Source: Forficula auricularia
Taxonomy: Eukaryota; Arthropoda; Insecta; Dermaptera; Forficulidae
DNA length: 64,000 nt
Assembly: GCA_024734495.1 (NCBI GenBank)
Contig: JALMQS010000085.1
Location: 21,419,539 to 21,483,538 of the forward strand
Direction: 5' to 3'
Below, piece by piece: positions 30,895 through 42,047 of the stretch. Numbering within the stretch: position 1 is the stretch's first letter; each line of letters opens with the position of its first letter. The position numbers were made by a program, and so were the translations under genes. The notes beneath the pieces were generated by a model that worked only from the letters and a program-made list of their open reading frames with translations, was not told where the DNA came from and made no database searches.

Positions 30895-31710
30895 ACAGTA
30901 GTACCCGCAGCTGTGCCTACGGCACACCCAGCACCGCTCAGCCCTCCGGCTGGTGGCCCTGGCGGGCCAGCGATCTCGAGATGTGATCATTAGCTGTCCG
31001 TAATTATATGTTTTGAAAAGAAATTTTGAATAATGAATATTGATCACAGAAAGATAAAAAAATATCATTAAATGCTTTGCAAACATTCTATTAGAGCATG
31101 CAACCATTTTCTCTCGAAGTTCCCGATCGGTTGGAAACGTTTCTTTTTTTAATAATACATTTCAATATTTAAATTTATCTAAAAAGTCGTTCTAAATTAA
31201 TTATATATAATAATCTTAAAATTAATTTATCTACTAAAATTTCAAATGACCCGTGCAGTAATAAATTAAGAATTAATCTCATTATCCCATGTTAAATCAT
31301 ATCTCATTAAAACTTTATATTATAAATTAAAAAATATATACCTAATATATAGTTTATATATTTTAAAATTAATTTGTCTACTAAAATTTTAAGAATTTAT
31401 ATTTTTCTTAAATTCCAAAAAAAAATTAATTTTCGCGGTATGAATTATTTCAAAAATTAAATATATATTAATATATAATATATTTAAAATTAATAAATTT
31501 GCTCTACTAAAATTTCAAATGATGCACGCCGTAAATCCAATATAGGAATATATTAATATATAGAGATATTATAGATATAATATAATATAGAGAATAGATA
31601 TGTTTTGTTTCTAAAATTTGACAATATAACAACTGTCATTAAATATTAGCTGCTTTTTCTCCCACATCGTACGCTAAGGCGCTACAGGTTCTGTCTGACA
31701 ATGGCTTTTA
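30895..31710 (-). mobile_element. Family C, Helitron-like, second copy
   Basis: Aligned with 22115-22985 over nearly its whole length. Minus-strand end: GTGCCGTAGGCAC hairpin, AGCTGC, GGGTACTA. Differences are mostly small indels. Confidence 0.65.
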
Positions 31711-31714
31711 TATA

Positions 31715-31862
31715 TATAGATATTTGTATTTTTTTAATTTGAAAACGGCTCTCAAATAAAAATCGACCTTTTATCAGAATTTTAAATTATAAATAATATT
31801 AAAATAAAGCTTTTAACTGAAGGAAGAAGCTACCGAGCATCGCTCGGTGCCTCCAGGTACTA
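31715..31862 (+). mobile_element. Helitron-like 3' end
   Basis: Contains AACGGCTCTCAAATAAAAATCGACC and ends with the hairpin CCGAGCATCGCTCGG (31833-31847) and CTCCAGGTACTA. Same short type as 1482-1720. Confidence 0.65.
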
Positions 31863-32994
31863 AATATATTATGTAGAACGTGATTAACAGGAAATTAAAA
31901 AGATTTTATTGAAATGTTTACCTTGTCTATTATGTACATGAAGGTTTGAACAATTCATGAACAACGCAGAAGTCAACAATAATGCACAAAACGTAACACA
32001 GAGAAAAGACAGGGGTTAGTTTTTGCATTTTTAGACTACTCGGGGGTCGATTTTTTTTTTCTAAAAATTATTCACATTATGTTCTTGGTCAGATTGTTAA
32101 TTCGTCGGTTTAAATACTCGAGGAAGGGAGAACCAAATGTTATATTTTTACCAATTTGCTATCTTTTTTACTAAGTTTCTTCTTATCTACATATTTTTCG
32201 TAAAACAAAAAAAAACAGTTTAATGTCAATATATTTGTCAGGTGTTTTTATTAAATTTTGATTAAATGTGTTACTTTTGACTTCAATTATTGTGATTTAT
32301 ATGAAAAAGTCAAACTTTTGCAATGTTTTTGTTCATGAGTAGATTTGCATTCATACGCCATGGGACATCTCATTTGCTTGCTTCCTGGTTTATTCAATCT
32401 TTTTTCTTACACCCTCTCACCTATTTCTTTCTCTTTTCCTCATTCTATGCTGCCTATAACTATTCTTCTCTCTCTATTTCTCATCATATATCTCTAAATT
32501 CGCTTAGAGGCTTTTCCTTTTCCCTCCCCCTATTGCGCTAGCCTGAATCCAACAATATCCACTTACAATGTCTGTTCGAATCGAATTTTCCTGATATCTG
32601 CCTACACGTATAGTCATGAAAGTATTACTATTACTATTGGATGTATATATATCAGAGAGTGTGTATACATGTAAAAAGATGAAACCAAACACAATAGATC
32701 AGATGTCGCTACAAGTAAAAGGATTTTTGTACATTTACTCACCCAAACACTTGGAGAGAATATATAAATAATTTAAAGAGAAGGTCTTAGGAAAATACAA
32801 AAAAAAAACCCCCAATGGTCGCAATATTATCTTAACCCTCTACTTATTTTAGCTCAGAAGACTATGTAAGACGGCCGGGTAGGTCTAACAAGTGAATTAA
32901 CTAGAAAATGTGAAATGTTTCTATGCTGATTTGTCTAGAAATGTCTAAAACGTGGAAGAAATTCATTTTTTAGCATGACGAATTGAGATTAAGA
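31863..32994. other. Unique-looking non-coding stretch
   Basis: No element recognised. 32320-32540 is CT-rich and encodes a 72-residue hydrophobic plus frame that I do not trust because of its low-complexity composition. Confidence 0.35.
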
Positions 32995-33315
32995 GCTGAT
33001 TAGATTTTAGTGCATATCGACATAAAATTAAGTGGGGTCCCAGGTAACACACAATATCCTCAGAATATTCTAAGGATATTCTAAGGACATTTAAATCTTT
33101 CTTAGAATATTCTGAGGATATTGTGTGTTACCTGGGGTGGAGGGGTTAAAAATTAAAAATCTAGGCCATTTGAGCAAACTCAACCAAATTTTGTATATAT
33201 AATCACTGGGACCCCAGAAGTCTAAAAATGCAAAAACTAACCGTCCAAAAGAGAAGGGGTCAAAAAATGAAAAAATAGGCCCTTGTACAAAACTCAACCA
33301 AATTTTGAATACATT
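32995..33315 (+). repeat. Repeat family A fragment with nested palindromic MITE
   Basis: AGAGCTGATTAGATTTTAGTGC starts it, two AAATTTTG units end it. The MITE 33039-33136 sits in the G-rich junction that is continuous in other copies. Confidence 0.75.
33039..33136. mobile_element. CCCAGGTAAC palindromic MITE, copy 2
   Basis: 98 bp; ends CCCAGGTAACACACAATATC and its complement; internal units AGGATATTCTA repeat with an 11-base step. Confidence 0.8.
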
Positions 33316-34457
33316 GACTTCAAAAAAATTAAATGCAACAAATAAAATAATAAGAACTCAAAAATAAAAAGGTAAAAATAATTATCAAAAAAGGGGCCAA
33401 GTCGGTGCAAACGGCTTCGCCGGCAAAAGAGTTGGGATCTAAACGGGCACCAAGTTCCATAGCAATAGCAGTTGCTTAAATCATAGCTATAGGAATGTAC
33501 CGGGTGATTCAATAAGGGTGACGAGGTACCGTATCTCAGGAACTAATAATCGTAGAAGTTTGGGAAAAAAATCCTTCAGAGGAAATCGGCCAAGCAAAAT
33601 TGCTGGAAATATTTTTTAAGTTCATACGTCCACCTCTAGGTGGCTAAATAGCTTCGGTTGTAAAAAAATGCAATTTTCTCGAAAATTTTCCAATATAAGT
33701 TTAGAAATGAATACTCTCACGTTAATGCCACTATAATAGTCCATCTTTTTGATAAATGACTTTTTATTGTAGGACGTAAAATAAAGGCGGGAGGGGATGC
33801 TAAACTTTTATGGACTCTAGTGTCTATAACTTAAGTTTAACTTAACGGAAATTTGTTAACAAGGTCTGGTTCAAGAAAGGAAGGTTTGGTGAATAAAATA
33901 AAATACCATCCATGGCATTCTACTTCTTGCCGCCCTTGCTAAGGGGCGTGTATTATAAAGTTAAAAGTTTTATTAATTTTGCTCCGAAATCTTAAATGGA
34001 ACCGTATAATTATTTTAATAGATTCAGAAAGTAGATCAAATTTGCAACAAAATATGTTCAAACCACATGTCGATATCTTCATTCGTTTAACAGTTATGCT
34101 TAAAGAGTATTTTATTAACGAATTTATTAAAGAAACAAAATAGGTAATTGAGTTTTCAATTTTTTTAAGTTTCGTAGTGAAGCATGCCATGGACAAATAA
34201 AAAAACAGTTTAAAACTTTGTTCTTATTTTCATCTAATCACAACAATCCATTTTTTATCATATATGACAAATTAATACCATTCGAAAGAAAAGAGATAGA
34301 GCATCGTCCAAGTAAAACTGATACATAAAATTACGAAAGTTGTAGAAAAAAAAATGAGAAAAATAGTTTCTTTCCAAAACAACAATATTAAATTTTGTTT
34401 GTTTTTTCTTTTCCCTGTAAAATTTCCTTGTGAGTTAGCAGGTTTACACTCTATAAT
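33316..34457. other. Foldback MITE scrap and unassigned sequence
   Basis: 33313-33480 has ACTTCAAAAAAATTAAATGCAACAAATAAAAT and GTCGGTGCAAACGGC, a diverged piece of the GTCGGTT family. 33490-33935 starts ACCGGGTGATTCAATAAGGG and looks like a transposon untranslated region, single copy here. No gene. Confidence 0.4.
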
Positions 34458-35142
34458 TTTTAAGAAAAAAATAAAAACCGACTTCAAAAAATTAAATGCA
34501 ACAAATAAAATACACTAAAAGATATAAAATAATTATTATCTTATTTAGTTACAACTAAACGACGAAATATTAACATGAAATTACTTTTGAAGTCGGTACC
34601 AAACAAACTATACCTATAAGCTAGCGTACCCGCCAAACGTACTAAGTAAGATCCGTCGAGTGCTATTCATAAAAGGTATATGTTTGGCACCGACTTCAAA
34701 AAGTAATTTCATGTTAATATTTCGTCGTTTAGTTGTAACTAAATAAGATAATATTTATTTTATACCTTTTAGTGTATTTTATTTGTTGCATTTAATTTTT
34801 TGAAGTCTGTTTTTATTTTTTCTTAAGAATTATTTTTATTGTTCTCTTTTTAGTGGTTATTAATAGTGATCATATCATCACAACTTGACCAAATTAATAT
34901 GACACCATCCCTAAGACACCCCTTTCGATAAAAAAAGAACCATCGAAATCGGTTCATAAACAAAGAGGTTAGGTCTAAACAAACCTAATAAAAAAGGTCT
35001 AATACCTATGAAAAAAAACGAAAAAAAATGGGACCAATCGGAAGCTAGACTGGACCCAATGCAAAAAAATTCAAAATCGGTTGACAATTGGCGGAGGTAA
35101 CATGGGCACAAAAAAACAAACTTTTTTGAAGTCGGTTAAAAA
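34458..35142. mobile_element. GTCGGTT foldback MITE with tail
   Basis: Core arms about 34465-34610 and 34680-34830 around the GTACCCGCCAAACGTACTAAG centre, then the tail to TTTTTTGAAGTCGGTTAAAAA (35125-35142), with a shortened tail end relative to 15645-16402. Confidence 0.8.
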
Positions 35143-35589
35143 GGCGACGATTTGTCTATTTTTTTAATATCTTTTTTTGTTGGGCCTTGAAATGATTAAT
35201 TTTTAAACCATCTTATTCCGGAGACAATTACAACATTAATATTTTTTGGAAATGACACTACGTTTCGGACAAGTTTATCTTCCAAAGCTTAATTATAGCT
35301 TTATCCAAAATGTAATGATTATTATTAGTGTCTTGGTTTGAAGTAAGCTGTGCAGCAAAATTATTGTTGCTTGTGTTGAAGCTGAAGAAACTCCTCAACC
35401 ACATTGTGAATAAGGCTCAAATTCAGACTCATTATGTTAGAGTGACAGGAGTGTTTAATTAATTATCGCATCGTCTCTTTCGAAAGTAAGAAGAAGAAGA
35501 GGATCGTCTTCTCCAACTGAGCAAAAGACATGGTTAAGTGAGAGAAGGTCCTGTGAAAAAGAAGTTTGGACGCAAAGTTGGCAAGGAGA

Positions 35590-36000
35590 AGGAGAAGGAG
35601 AAGCTCATCTCGTGCATGCGGGGGTGAGCCTTCGGGGGTGGTTTGGTTGCCTGCAGATATTGATTCGGCCGCTGATTGAAGAGTGGATGGAGCGGAAGGG
35701 CGGATGAAGAGAGACCCCCCCCCCCAGGTTGGTATGACGCAGCCTCCGGCCCTAGACTTCTTTCCCGAGCCGCCCTTTGCACATCCTTCACAAATGGGAT
35801 TCCATCCGTTGCCTTTGCGCCTATAGCCGCGGGAAATACATTTTTGAAAGACGAAGGTGTGATGAGGCCTGCCTGCCTGCCTGGGTCGAGAAATCGGCAG
35901 ATAGAGAGGCTGCTCCAAAGCATACAGCTTAGCAAAATAGAGAAGAGGTAATAACCACCAGGGAAAGAGATTCGGCGACGGGGCCAACCCTCTCTACACC
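35590..36000. other. GC-rich, CpG-containing single-copy island
   Basis: About 400 bases with a far higher GC and CpG content than the flanks and no second copy. Frames of 174 and 156 residues (minus) and 91 (plus) overlap it, none recognised, and overlapping long frames are expected from composition. Could be a host promoter, conserved element or exon region. Confidence 0.45.
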
Positions 36001-36111
36001 CCAAATAATAATGTCATTAAATTTAAAGAAAAAAAAAAATGAAAAGGAAAAAATAATTATTAGAATTTTAAAGTGAATTGATTATGGTGTTTTTCTTAAC
36101 GAATTATCTAC

Positions 36112-36485
36112 TCTACTCTTATTAAACGAGCAAAAATTGTATATATATATATTTGTATCTTAGTTCTATTTTGAAAACGGCTCTAGCGATTTTGATGAAA
36201 CCAACTCTATTAACAGGTTTTGAGGATGAGAAAACGATCTGGCTAGGTCTGGATCTCATCAAAATTCATCTTAATTGATCTTTTCTTAATTAATGTAAAT
36301 ATTTATAGACGAAAATCTCAATAAAAAAAAGTTTGTTTACATTCTTTTCAATTATCTTTTATTTATTAATTGGTTTTTTAATTTTAAAACCCACTAATAC
36401 GTTATACCAAATATTGTTATATATTAGAATTTGCCAATTTAATTGATTATAATTCCACTTACTAAAAATATTATCGAAAGCTAGA
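36112..36485 (+). mobile_element. Helitron-like 5' part
   Basis: Starts TCTACTCTTATTAAACGAGC; modules as in 11139-11964 up to TCAAGTACAGTCGATAGTGG; continues into family B sequence at about 36525, so the 3' end is missing. Confidence 0.65.
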
Positions 36486-36524
36486 AGATCAAGTACAGTC
36501 GATAGTGGGGAAGTTTTCTCCGAA

Positions 36525-36935
36525 ACTCAAGCTTGAGTTGTTTACCAAAAAAGAGTTTAGTCTTTTTGATTTTAAGTCGATTCTTCCACATTATCAGTAG
36601 AGGTTGCCATTAATAGTCAAAACATCAAAAATGGAATGCAATAAGGTTATTCCTCTAGTATTAGATAAGAATCGATCGTTATTTTTGATTTTAAGTCGAT
36701 TCCCCCATGTCTTCACCAATGGTTACCAATAATAACCGAAATATCAAAAATCGAACGTAGAATGATTATTCCTCGACTGTTAAATGAGAATCGATCATTA
36801 TTTTTGAATTAAAGTCAACATGAACTGCAAATAGCAGGAGATGATATCTGATTAATAATAAAGGAATAAACATTTTAATTTTTCAATTTAATTTGGATAA
36901 AGTTTAGCAACGATCCGTTGCAGTTTATTTTTTTT
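36525..36935 (+). repeat. Repeat family B, right-end fragment
   Basis: Aligned with 61680-61960: GAGTTGTTTACCAAAAAAGA, two GATTTTAAGTCGATTC units, AAAGGAATAAACAT, and the terminus AAAGTTTAGCAACGATCCGTTGCAG. Near the end GCAACGATCCGTTGC can form a hairpin. Confidence 0.7.
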
Positions 36936-36952
36936 ATTTTTTTTTTTAAACA

Positions 36953-37112
36953 TATTTACAACACGATAAATTGAATTTTGGGAGGGTGTATTCCTATCAG
37001 AAAACCATCGGGATTCATTTTATTGACAGCCTCATATAACACTTCTTCCACATTCACCATAAATTAAGACCATTTCAATTCTGTCTTCAACAAAAAATGC
37101 TCCATTTTTATT
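36953..37112 (-). pseudogene. Family E transposase N-terminal fragment (DUF4817-like)
   Basis: The minus strand reads FVEDRIEMVLIYGECGRS and then, after a break, FPDR-like and YRVV words; the same segment is at 63345-63515 in a family E element. The (E/K)MVLIYGE word and a downstream PDR.TPS..SFYRVVKK word resemble DUF4817 domains. Very short and broken. Confidence 0.55.
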
Positions 37113-37113
37113 A

Positions 37114-38199
37114 TCTACTCTTATTAAATGAGCAAAAATTGTTTATATATTTGTTTGTATATATATTTGTATCTTATATCTATTTTGAAAACGGCTCTAC
37201 CGATTTTGATGAAACCAAATCTATTAACAAGTTTTGAGGACGAGAAAACGATCTGGCTATGTCTGGACCTCTACAAATTTCATCTTAATTGATCTTTTCT
37301 TAATTAAAGTAATTATTTATAGAAAAAAATCTCAAGTAAATAGTTTTTTTTTACATTTTTTTCAATTATCTTTTATTTATTAATTGTTTTTTTAATTTTA
37401 AAACCCACTAATAAGTTATAACAAATATTATTATATTATATTAAAATTATACAAGTTAATTGATGGAGATGAGAGAGAGAGGATGGGAGGAAAACCAATC
37501 GACTTGATTGGGGAATAATGGAATTGAAATAATTATCGGAAAAGAGGTTTTTTTATCTAATTAGATTTTTCCTCTTATTAAAAACAAGGACTAAATATGA
37601 ATAAGGACACTCGATGGTGGAGAAGTAATCTCCGGAATCGAAGCAAAAATACAATGTATACATTAATTAATGTAAAATAATTGGTTTAATAAAATTTATA
37701 TAAAAAAAAAAAAAATTAATTGATTATCAATTTGAGTATTAAATCCCACAAAGAGTTAATAAGAAATATGATTATATATTAGAATTTGCCAATTTAATTG
37801 ATTATTATAAAACTCGATAAATTGTTATTTAATTAAAAAAAATAATTATACGGAATTTATTTATATACCTATATATACATAATCTGTGGGCCACTAGAAA
37901 ATTAGAAATGCAAAAACTGGGGGTGAGGGTGGGTGGTGCAGGAGGTGGGGCTGAAGGGTTGATGAAGTGACGTGTTCGGGGTCCAGGTGCCATAGCGGTG
38001 GTGCGGTGCGCGGGTGCGGTATGGGGCGGGGGTCCAGGGGCGTAGCGGGACTGGTATGGGGTCCAGGGGGTGGGGTGCCGGCCTGGTATGCAGTGACGGG
38101 GTGGTTTTTATCAGAATTTTAATTTAAAAATAATATTAATATATAACTTTTAACTGAAGCAAAAAGTTGCCGAGCATCGCTCGGTGGCTCCAGGTACTT
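37114..38199 (+). mobile_element. Helitron-like element, complete ends, long version
   Basis: TCTACTCTTATTAAATGAGC at 37114 to the perfect hairpin CCGAGCATCGCTCGG (38170-38184) and GGTACT (38193-38198). The G-rich block is 37918-38100. Includes the TCCTCTTATTAAAAACAAGGAC segment also in 49067-50078 (minus) and 51900-52060. Non-coding. Confidence 0.75.
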
Positions 38200-39359
38200 A
38201 CGATAATACAATATAACTATCTACTGGATTGACACGAGAAATAAACTTTTCTAAACTCAAGAATTTTAAATAGGTCTAGAAAGTAGAATTAAATATCTTA
38301 AATCTGTGTACCTACATATAATGAAGTGTTATAATATATTTGGGATTGGTTTATAGTTAAGGGTTTATTGCGAAATAACAGAAGTAATATATATTTATAA
38401 CATTGGGTTTATTGAATAGTTACAATGGGAGGGCGGCAAGGTGAGTGACAGGCCTTACGATCGTATGTCAACCACCTCGATCAATCGAGTCTCCTCGCTT
38501 AAGTACACTCATGTTCAGGTCAAGTTCTGCAAAGTCAGCATTACGCAAGCATAATACTTTTGCGTTGACCATCAAAACATGTCGACAAGGCATATCACAA
38601 CAGAAGTATTAATATCATTATAAACACTTATTTTCATTGTTGTGACTTTCAATTTAATAAATATTTATTTAATAATTAAATATTTAATCATTTTTATTTG
38701 ATAATTAATTTGAATAATTGTTAAAAATAATTATTGTGATTTTTTTTTGGAGATATACCTAATTGATTTAATATTTTTTTTTTTTTATTATCTCGTATAA
38801 AAAAATAGTTCTAATAAAAGTTGTTCAGTTTTTCTTGCAGATTCAGAATATGTACAGAAACATTTAGCTTTTTATTTAAAAAACAGAACTTGACCTTGAA
38901 ATACCCTTGAAAGCTTATTCTAGGTCGTCAAACAATAGTGTTGTTTTAGTTTCCCCCTGATATAACTAAACATTAATTTGTAACTTTTTTTATAGATTGC
39001 ATTGTTTGAGTTATAAGATAGTCTTAAGATAAAAAAACTCACCCGGTATGAGAAAAAACTTGAATCTAATCAAACAACCACTAATAGGGTGATCAAGCAA
39101 TTAATTCAAATGAACGTCTCGGAGATCGCCTCGAGATCTCTCTCTCCCCTTTACTAATGGAAGTCGATCCTGATGGGGAGGGAGGGGGGGGGACGCAGGC
39201 CTAAGTTCAAAAAGTCATCCCCCCTTCTTCTGGGAACATCCATCAATTTATTTTCTCCCTTTCTACTCTACTTCTATCTGTTTAGATTAATCCAGAATTG
39301 TTTGTTTTTCAAATATTTTTTTATTTTCAGATATAGGTACCATATTTTAAAACAATATT
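38200..39359. other. Family E arm and flanks
   Basis: 38590-39049 aligns with 63600-64000 and the complement of 62855-63250 (words AGTTGTTCAGTTTTT, GACCTTGAAATACCCTTGAAAGCTT) and ends in the terminus ACTCACCCGGTAT. 38230-38590 and 39050-39359 have no partner. Confidence 0.6.
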
Positions 39360-39738
39360 GAAAAAAAAAAATAAAACCGACTTCAAAAAATTAAATGCAA
39401 CAAATAAAAATCCACTAAAAGGTATAAAATAATTATTATCTAATTTAGTTACAACTAAACGACGAAATATTAACATGAAATTACTTTTTGAAGTCGGTAC
39501 CAAACAAACTATACCTATAAGCGAGCATACCCTCCAAAGTTAGTAAGTAAGATCCGTCGAGTGCGATTCATAAAAGGTATGTTTGGCACCGACTTCAAAA
39601 AGTAATTTCATGTTAATATTTCGTCGTTTAGTTGTAACTAAATAAGATAATAATTATTTTATACCTTTTAGTGAATTTTATTTGTTGCGTTTAATGAATT
39701 TTTGAAGTCGGTTTTATTTTTTTTCTTAAAAATTATTA
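39360..39738. mobile_element. GTCGGTT foldback MITE, core only
   Basis: Arms about 39365-39505 and 39590-39735 pair around the ..CTCCAAAGTTAGTAAGTAAGATCC.. centre. No tail, so this is the short form, about 375 bp. Confidence 0.8.
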
Positions 39739-40118
39739 TAAGAAAATTCTCAAATTTTTACCATCGAATCATTGATGTATTAAATATTTATTCCCGAAAT
39801 TTGAAGTTGATTGTCTGTCCCATTACCGAGAATTAAATTATTGAAAATTGTCCTTTTAACATGGAAGTAAATGGACCGAGATTTTAAAAGGGCTATAACT
39901 TCTATACAAATTATACCATTTTCAACAGATTTATACAGATCAATAATTCAACTTTTATGAATCGAATGATACATTTTTCAATAGATTTGACAGTCTAGTT
40001 AATTAGTTATTCATAAATGTAAAAAATAAAACGTTATTTGCAGCCAATAGAATATAATAAAAGCACTATTGTAGAACTCCAACTCTATTTCTTGAAATCG
40101 TTTTTGTGTGAAATAAAT

Positions 40119-41415
40119 GTTTTTATTTTTATTTTTTTTATTTGGTATGCTTATTTACAATCAGCTTATAATAAAAAATACATTTAGCTATAAGTAAATC
40201 TGTTAACAATTGAGTAGAATAAAAAGAAAAGAAGTCACATGAGGGGGAAGTCATCCATTGATGGCTTCCCTAATTGAATTTATTTTTCCAGTTTTTGGTC
40301 TGGAAGCGTTCTTGGGTGTCCAGGATGTGGTTTTTCTTGAGCCTGCGGATCGTTTGGCTATTGTCCAGAAGAGTGATGGCCGAGGTGTTTGTATGGTTTT
40401 CCAGTTTCTTGATGTGTTTCTCGTGGGCATTGAAGATCACCTCTCTGACCGAAGGGACAAAGAGGTCATCGTGCAGAGCTTCGTTGGTCATAAACCATGG
40501 AGCGTTGGAGATGGATCTGAGGATTTTGGATTGAATTCTCTGGATTTTACTTATGTTTGACTCGCTTGCCGTTGCCCATATTTGGCAAGCGTAGTGCCAG
40601 ATTGGTTTTAGGATGGCTTGGTATAGGATTATTTTGGTTTTTACGGACAGTTGGGATTTTCTTCCAATTAGCCAGTACATTTTTTGTATTTTAAGTTAAT
40701 TTCGGTATGTTTTTTGTGTAAGTGGGTTTTCCAGGTGAGTCTTGTGTCTAAGTGCATTCCGAGGTATTTTACGGAGTTGCTATTAGGAATGGTTTTGGAG
40801 TTGAGGGGGACGGGCCGACAAGTAATTTTTTTGTTTGTAAAAGTTATGTGAGTCGATTTAGTTTCGTTGACATGGATCCTCCATTTGTGTAACCATTTTT
40901 GGAGGGTGTCAAGTTCTTCTTGGAGTCGATGTGAGGCTGAGTCTGGGTGGTCGCTGGTAACAAGGATAGCGGTGTCATCAGCGTATGGGGCTATAAATGT
41001 GTCATTAGATGTTGGTATGTCTCCGGTGTACAGTGAATAAAGAAAAGGCCCTAGTCCTGATCGAATTTGACGAAATTCCGAGAAATCATTTTCTATTTTC
41101 ACTTGGAACCACCGGTCTTCGAGGTAGGATTTAAGTATCCAGTAGTAGTGGTCTGGAAGGTGTTTTTTATTTTGTGTAGTAGTCCTTGATGCCATACTTT
41201 GTCGAAAGCTTTTTTAACGTCTAGAAAGACACCAGAGCAGATTTTTTTTTCTTCTAAGGTAGATTGTATTATGTTTACAATTCTGTGAATTTGTTCTGTT
41301 GTTGAATGTTGATTTCTAAAGCCGAATTGGTGGTCTGGTATTATATCATCTATTTCTATGTCGCTCTTTAGTCTGATGAGCAGAGAGTTTTCGAAAAGTT
41401 TGGAGACTAATGTTT
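40119..41415 (-). mobile_element. Jockey-type non-LTR retrotransposon, 5'-truncated
   Basis: Minus strand: coding part 41415-40270, short untranslated region, and an A-rich tail (plus T-rich 40119-40143). The 5' end lies inside the reverse transcriptase domain (..LFENSLLIRLKSD). No target duplication identified. Confidence 0.75.
40267..41415 (-). pseudogene. Jockey-type reverse transcriptase remnant
   Basis: Three frames joined by shifts near 41165 and 40683 give, in order: HQFGFRNQHSTTEQIHRIV and GVFLDVKKAFDKVWHQGLL (fingers/palm, catalytic D in FLDVKKAFD), WFQVKIENDFSEFRQIRSGLGPFLYSLYTGDIP (the usual PQGS after SGL is deleted), YADDTAILV (catalytic YADD), SVKYLGMHLDTRLTWKTHL, and LYQAILKPIWHYACQIWATASESN then APWFMTNEALHDDL, typical Jockey words. 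No endonuclease. Dead because of shifts and the PQGS loss. Confidence 0.85.
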
Positions 41416-41604
41416 TTATAATGAGAAAAAATTGATCTCAATATTCTTTTTATTAATATTATCAAAACAATGATTTTTATTTGAAATTAACCTCATTATT
41501 AACAATTTGTTTATTAAAAAATTTAGTAGGCAGAAGTTGTCAGTCTGCAGAAATACAAAAGATTTTTTTGTAGATCAACTACAAAAAAATCTAGCCATCA
41601 ATAG

Positions 41605-41935
41605 AAACTTTATTAAATAGTAAATAATTTTTAATTTTTTTACAAGTAACCATATATTTACTGAAAACGGCTTATTGCAGGTGTACTTGCCACTTGTTGT
41701 AGATTTAACCTTTGATTAATTAGGCACCCATTTTGAACTGCTTGAATTTCAGAAAAATCCCTTTTGTATATTTGATCTTTCTATCAATGATGTTTAATTA
41801 AAAATTATTTAATTTATTGATATTTCAAATGGAATTTGATCTTTTATTAAAACTTTATTTAAATTTAAAGTGATATTGAGAAAGTAGGATAATTTGTAAT
41901 TGTATATTTTAATTTAATTTTACTTATTTTAAAAT
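41605..41935 (+). repeat. Dispersed repeat G, second copy
   Basis: Aligned with 14682-15010 in the same orientation, ending where the next fragment starts. Confidence 0.75.
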
Positions 41936-41936
41936 A

Positions 41937-42047
41937 GTAATTGGAGACTCATAGAAGGTCCACACTGTTCCTGAAGCCAAGGTTTCCGTTTTTTATATAA
42001 TTGCAGTTTGTGTGAAATATGAGGTATTTCGGAAATATTACTATATA
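41937..42047. mobile_element. End fragment of the long hammerhead-like element
   Basis: GGAGACTCATAGAAGGTCCACACTG..CCGTTTT..GAGGTATTTCGGAAA aligns with the left extension and arm start at 56645-56755. No hammerhead core remains. Confidence 0.6.

Noticed and set aside
30343..31107. 254-residue open frame on the minus strand
   Set aside because: It crosses an (AT)n tract giving an IYIYIY run, a G-rich Helitron block and the end of family C. Composition explains its length; no domain is visible.
32323..32541. Hydrophobic 72-residue plus frame that could be a membrane peptide
   Set aside because: CT-rich low-complexity sequence gives Ser/Leu/Phe runs; no start context, partner or homology recognised.
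35250..35310. Hammerhead-like words on minus (GAAGATAAAC..GTCCGAAACGTAG)
   Set aside because: The core reads TTGGAAGA rather than CTGANGA and I found no convincing stem II or inverted partner.
35463..36004. Overlapping 174- and 156-residue minus frames
   Set aside because: Two overlapping frames in different phases over a GC-rich island, neither recognised. Reported only as a composition anomaly.
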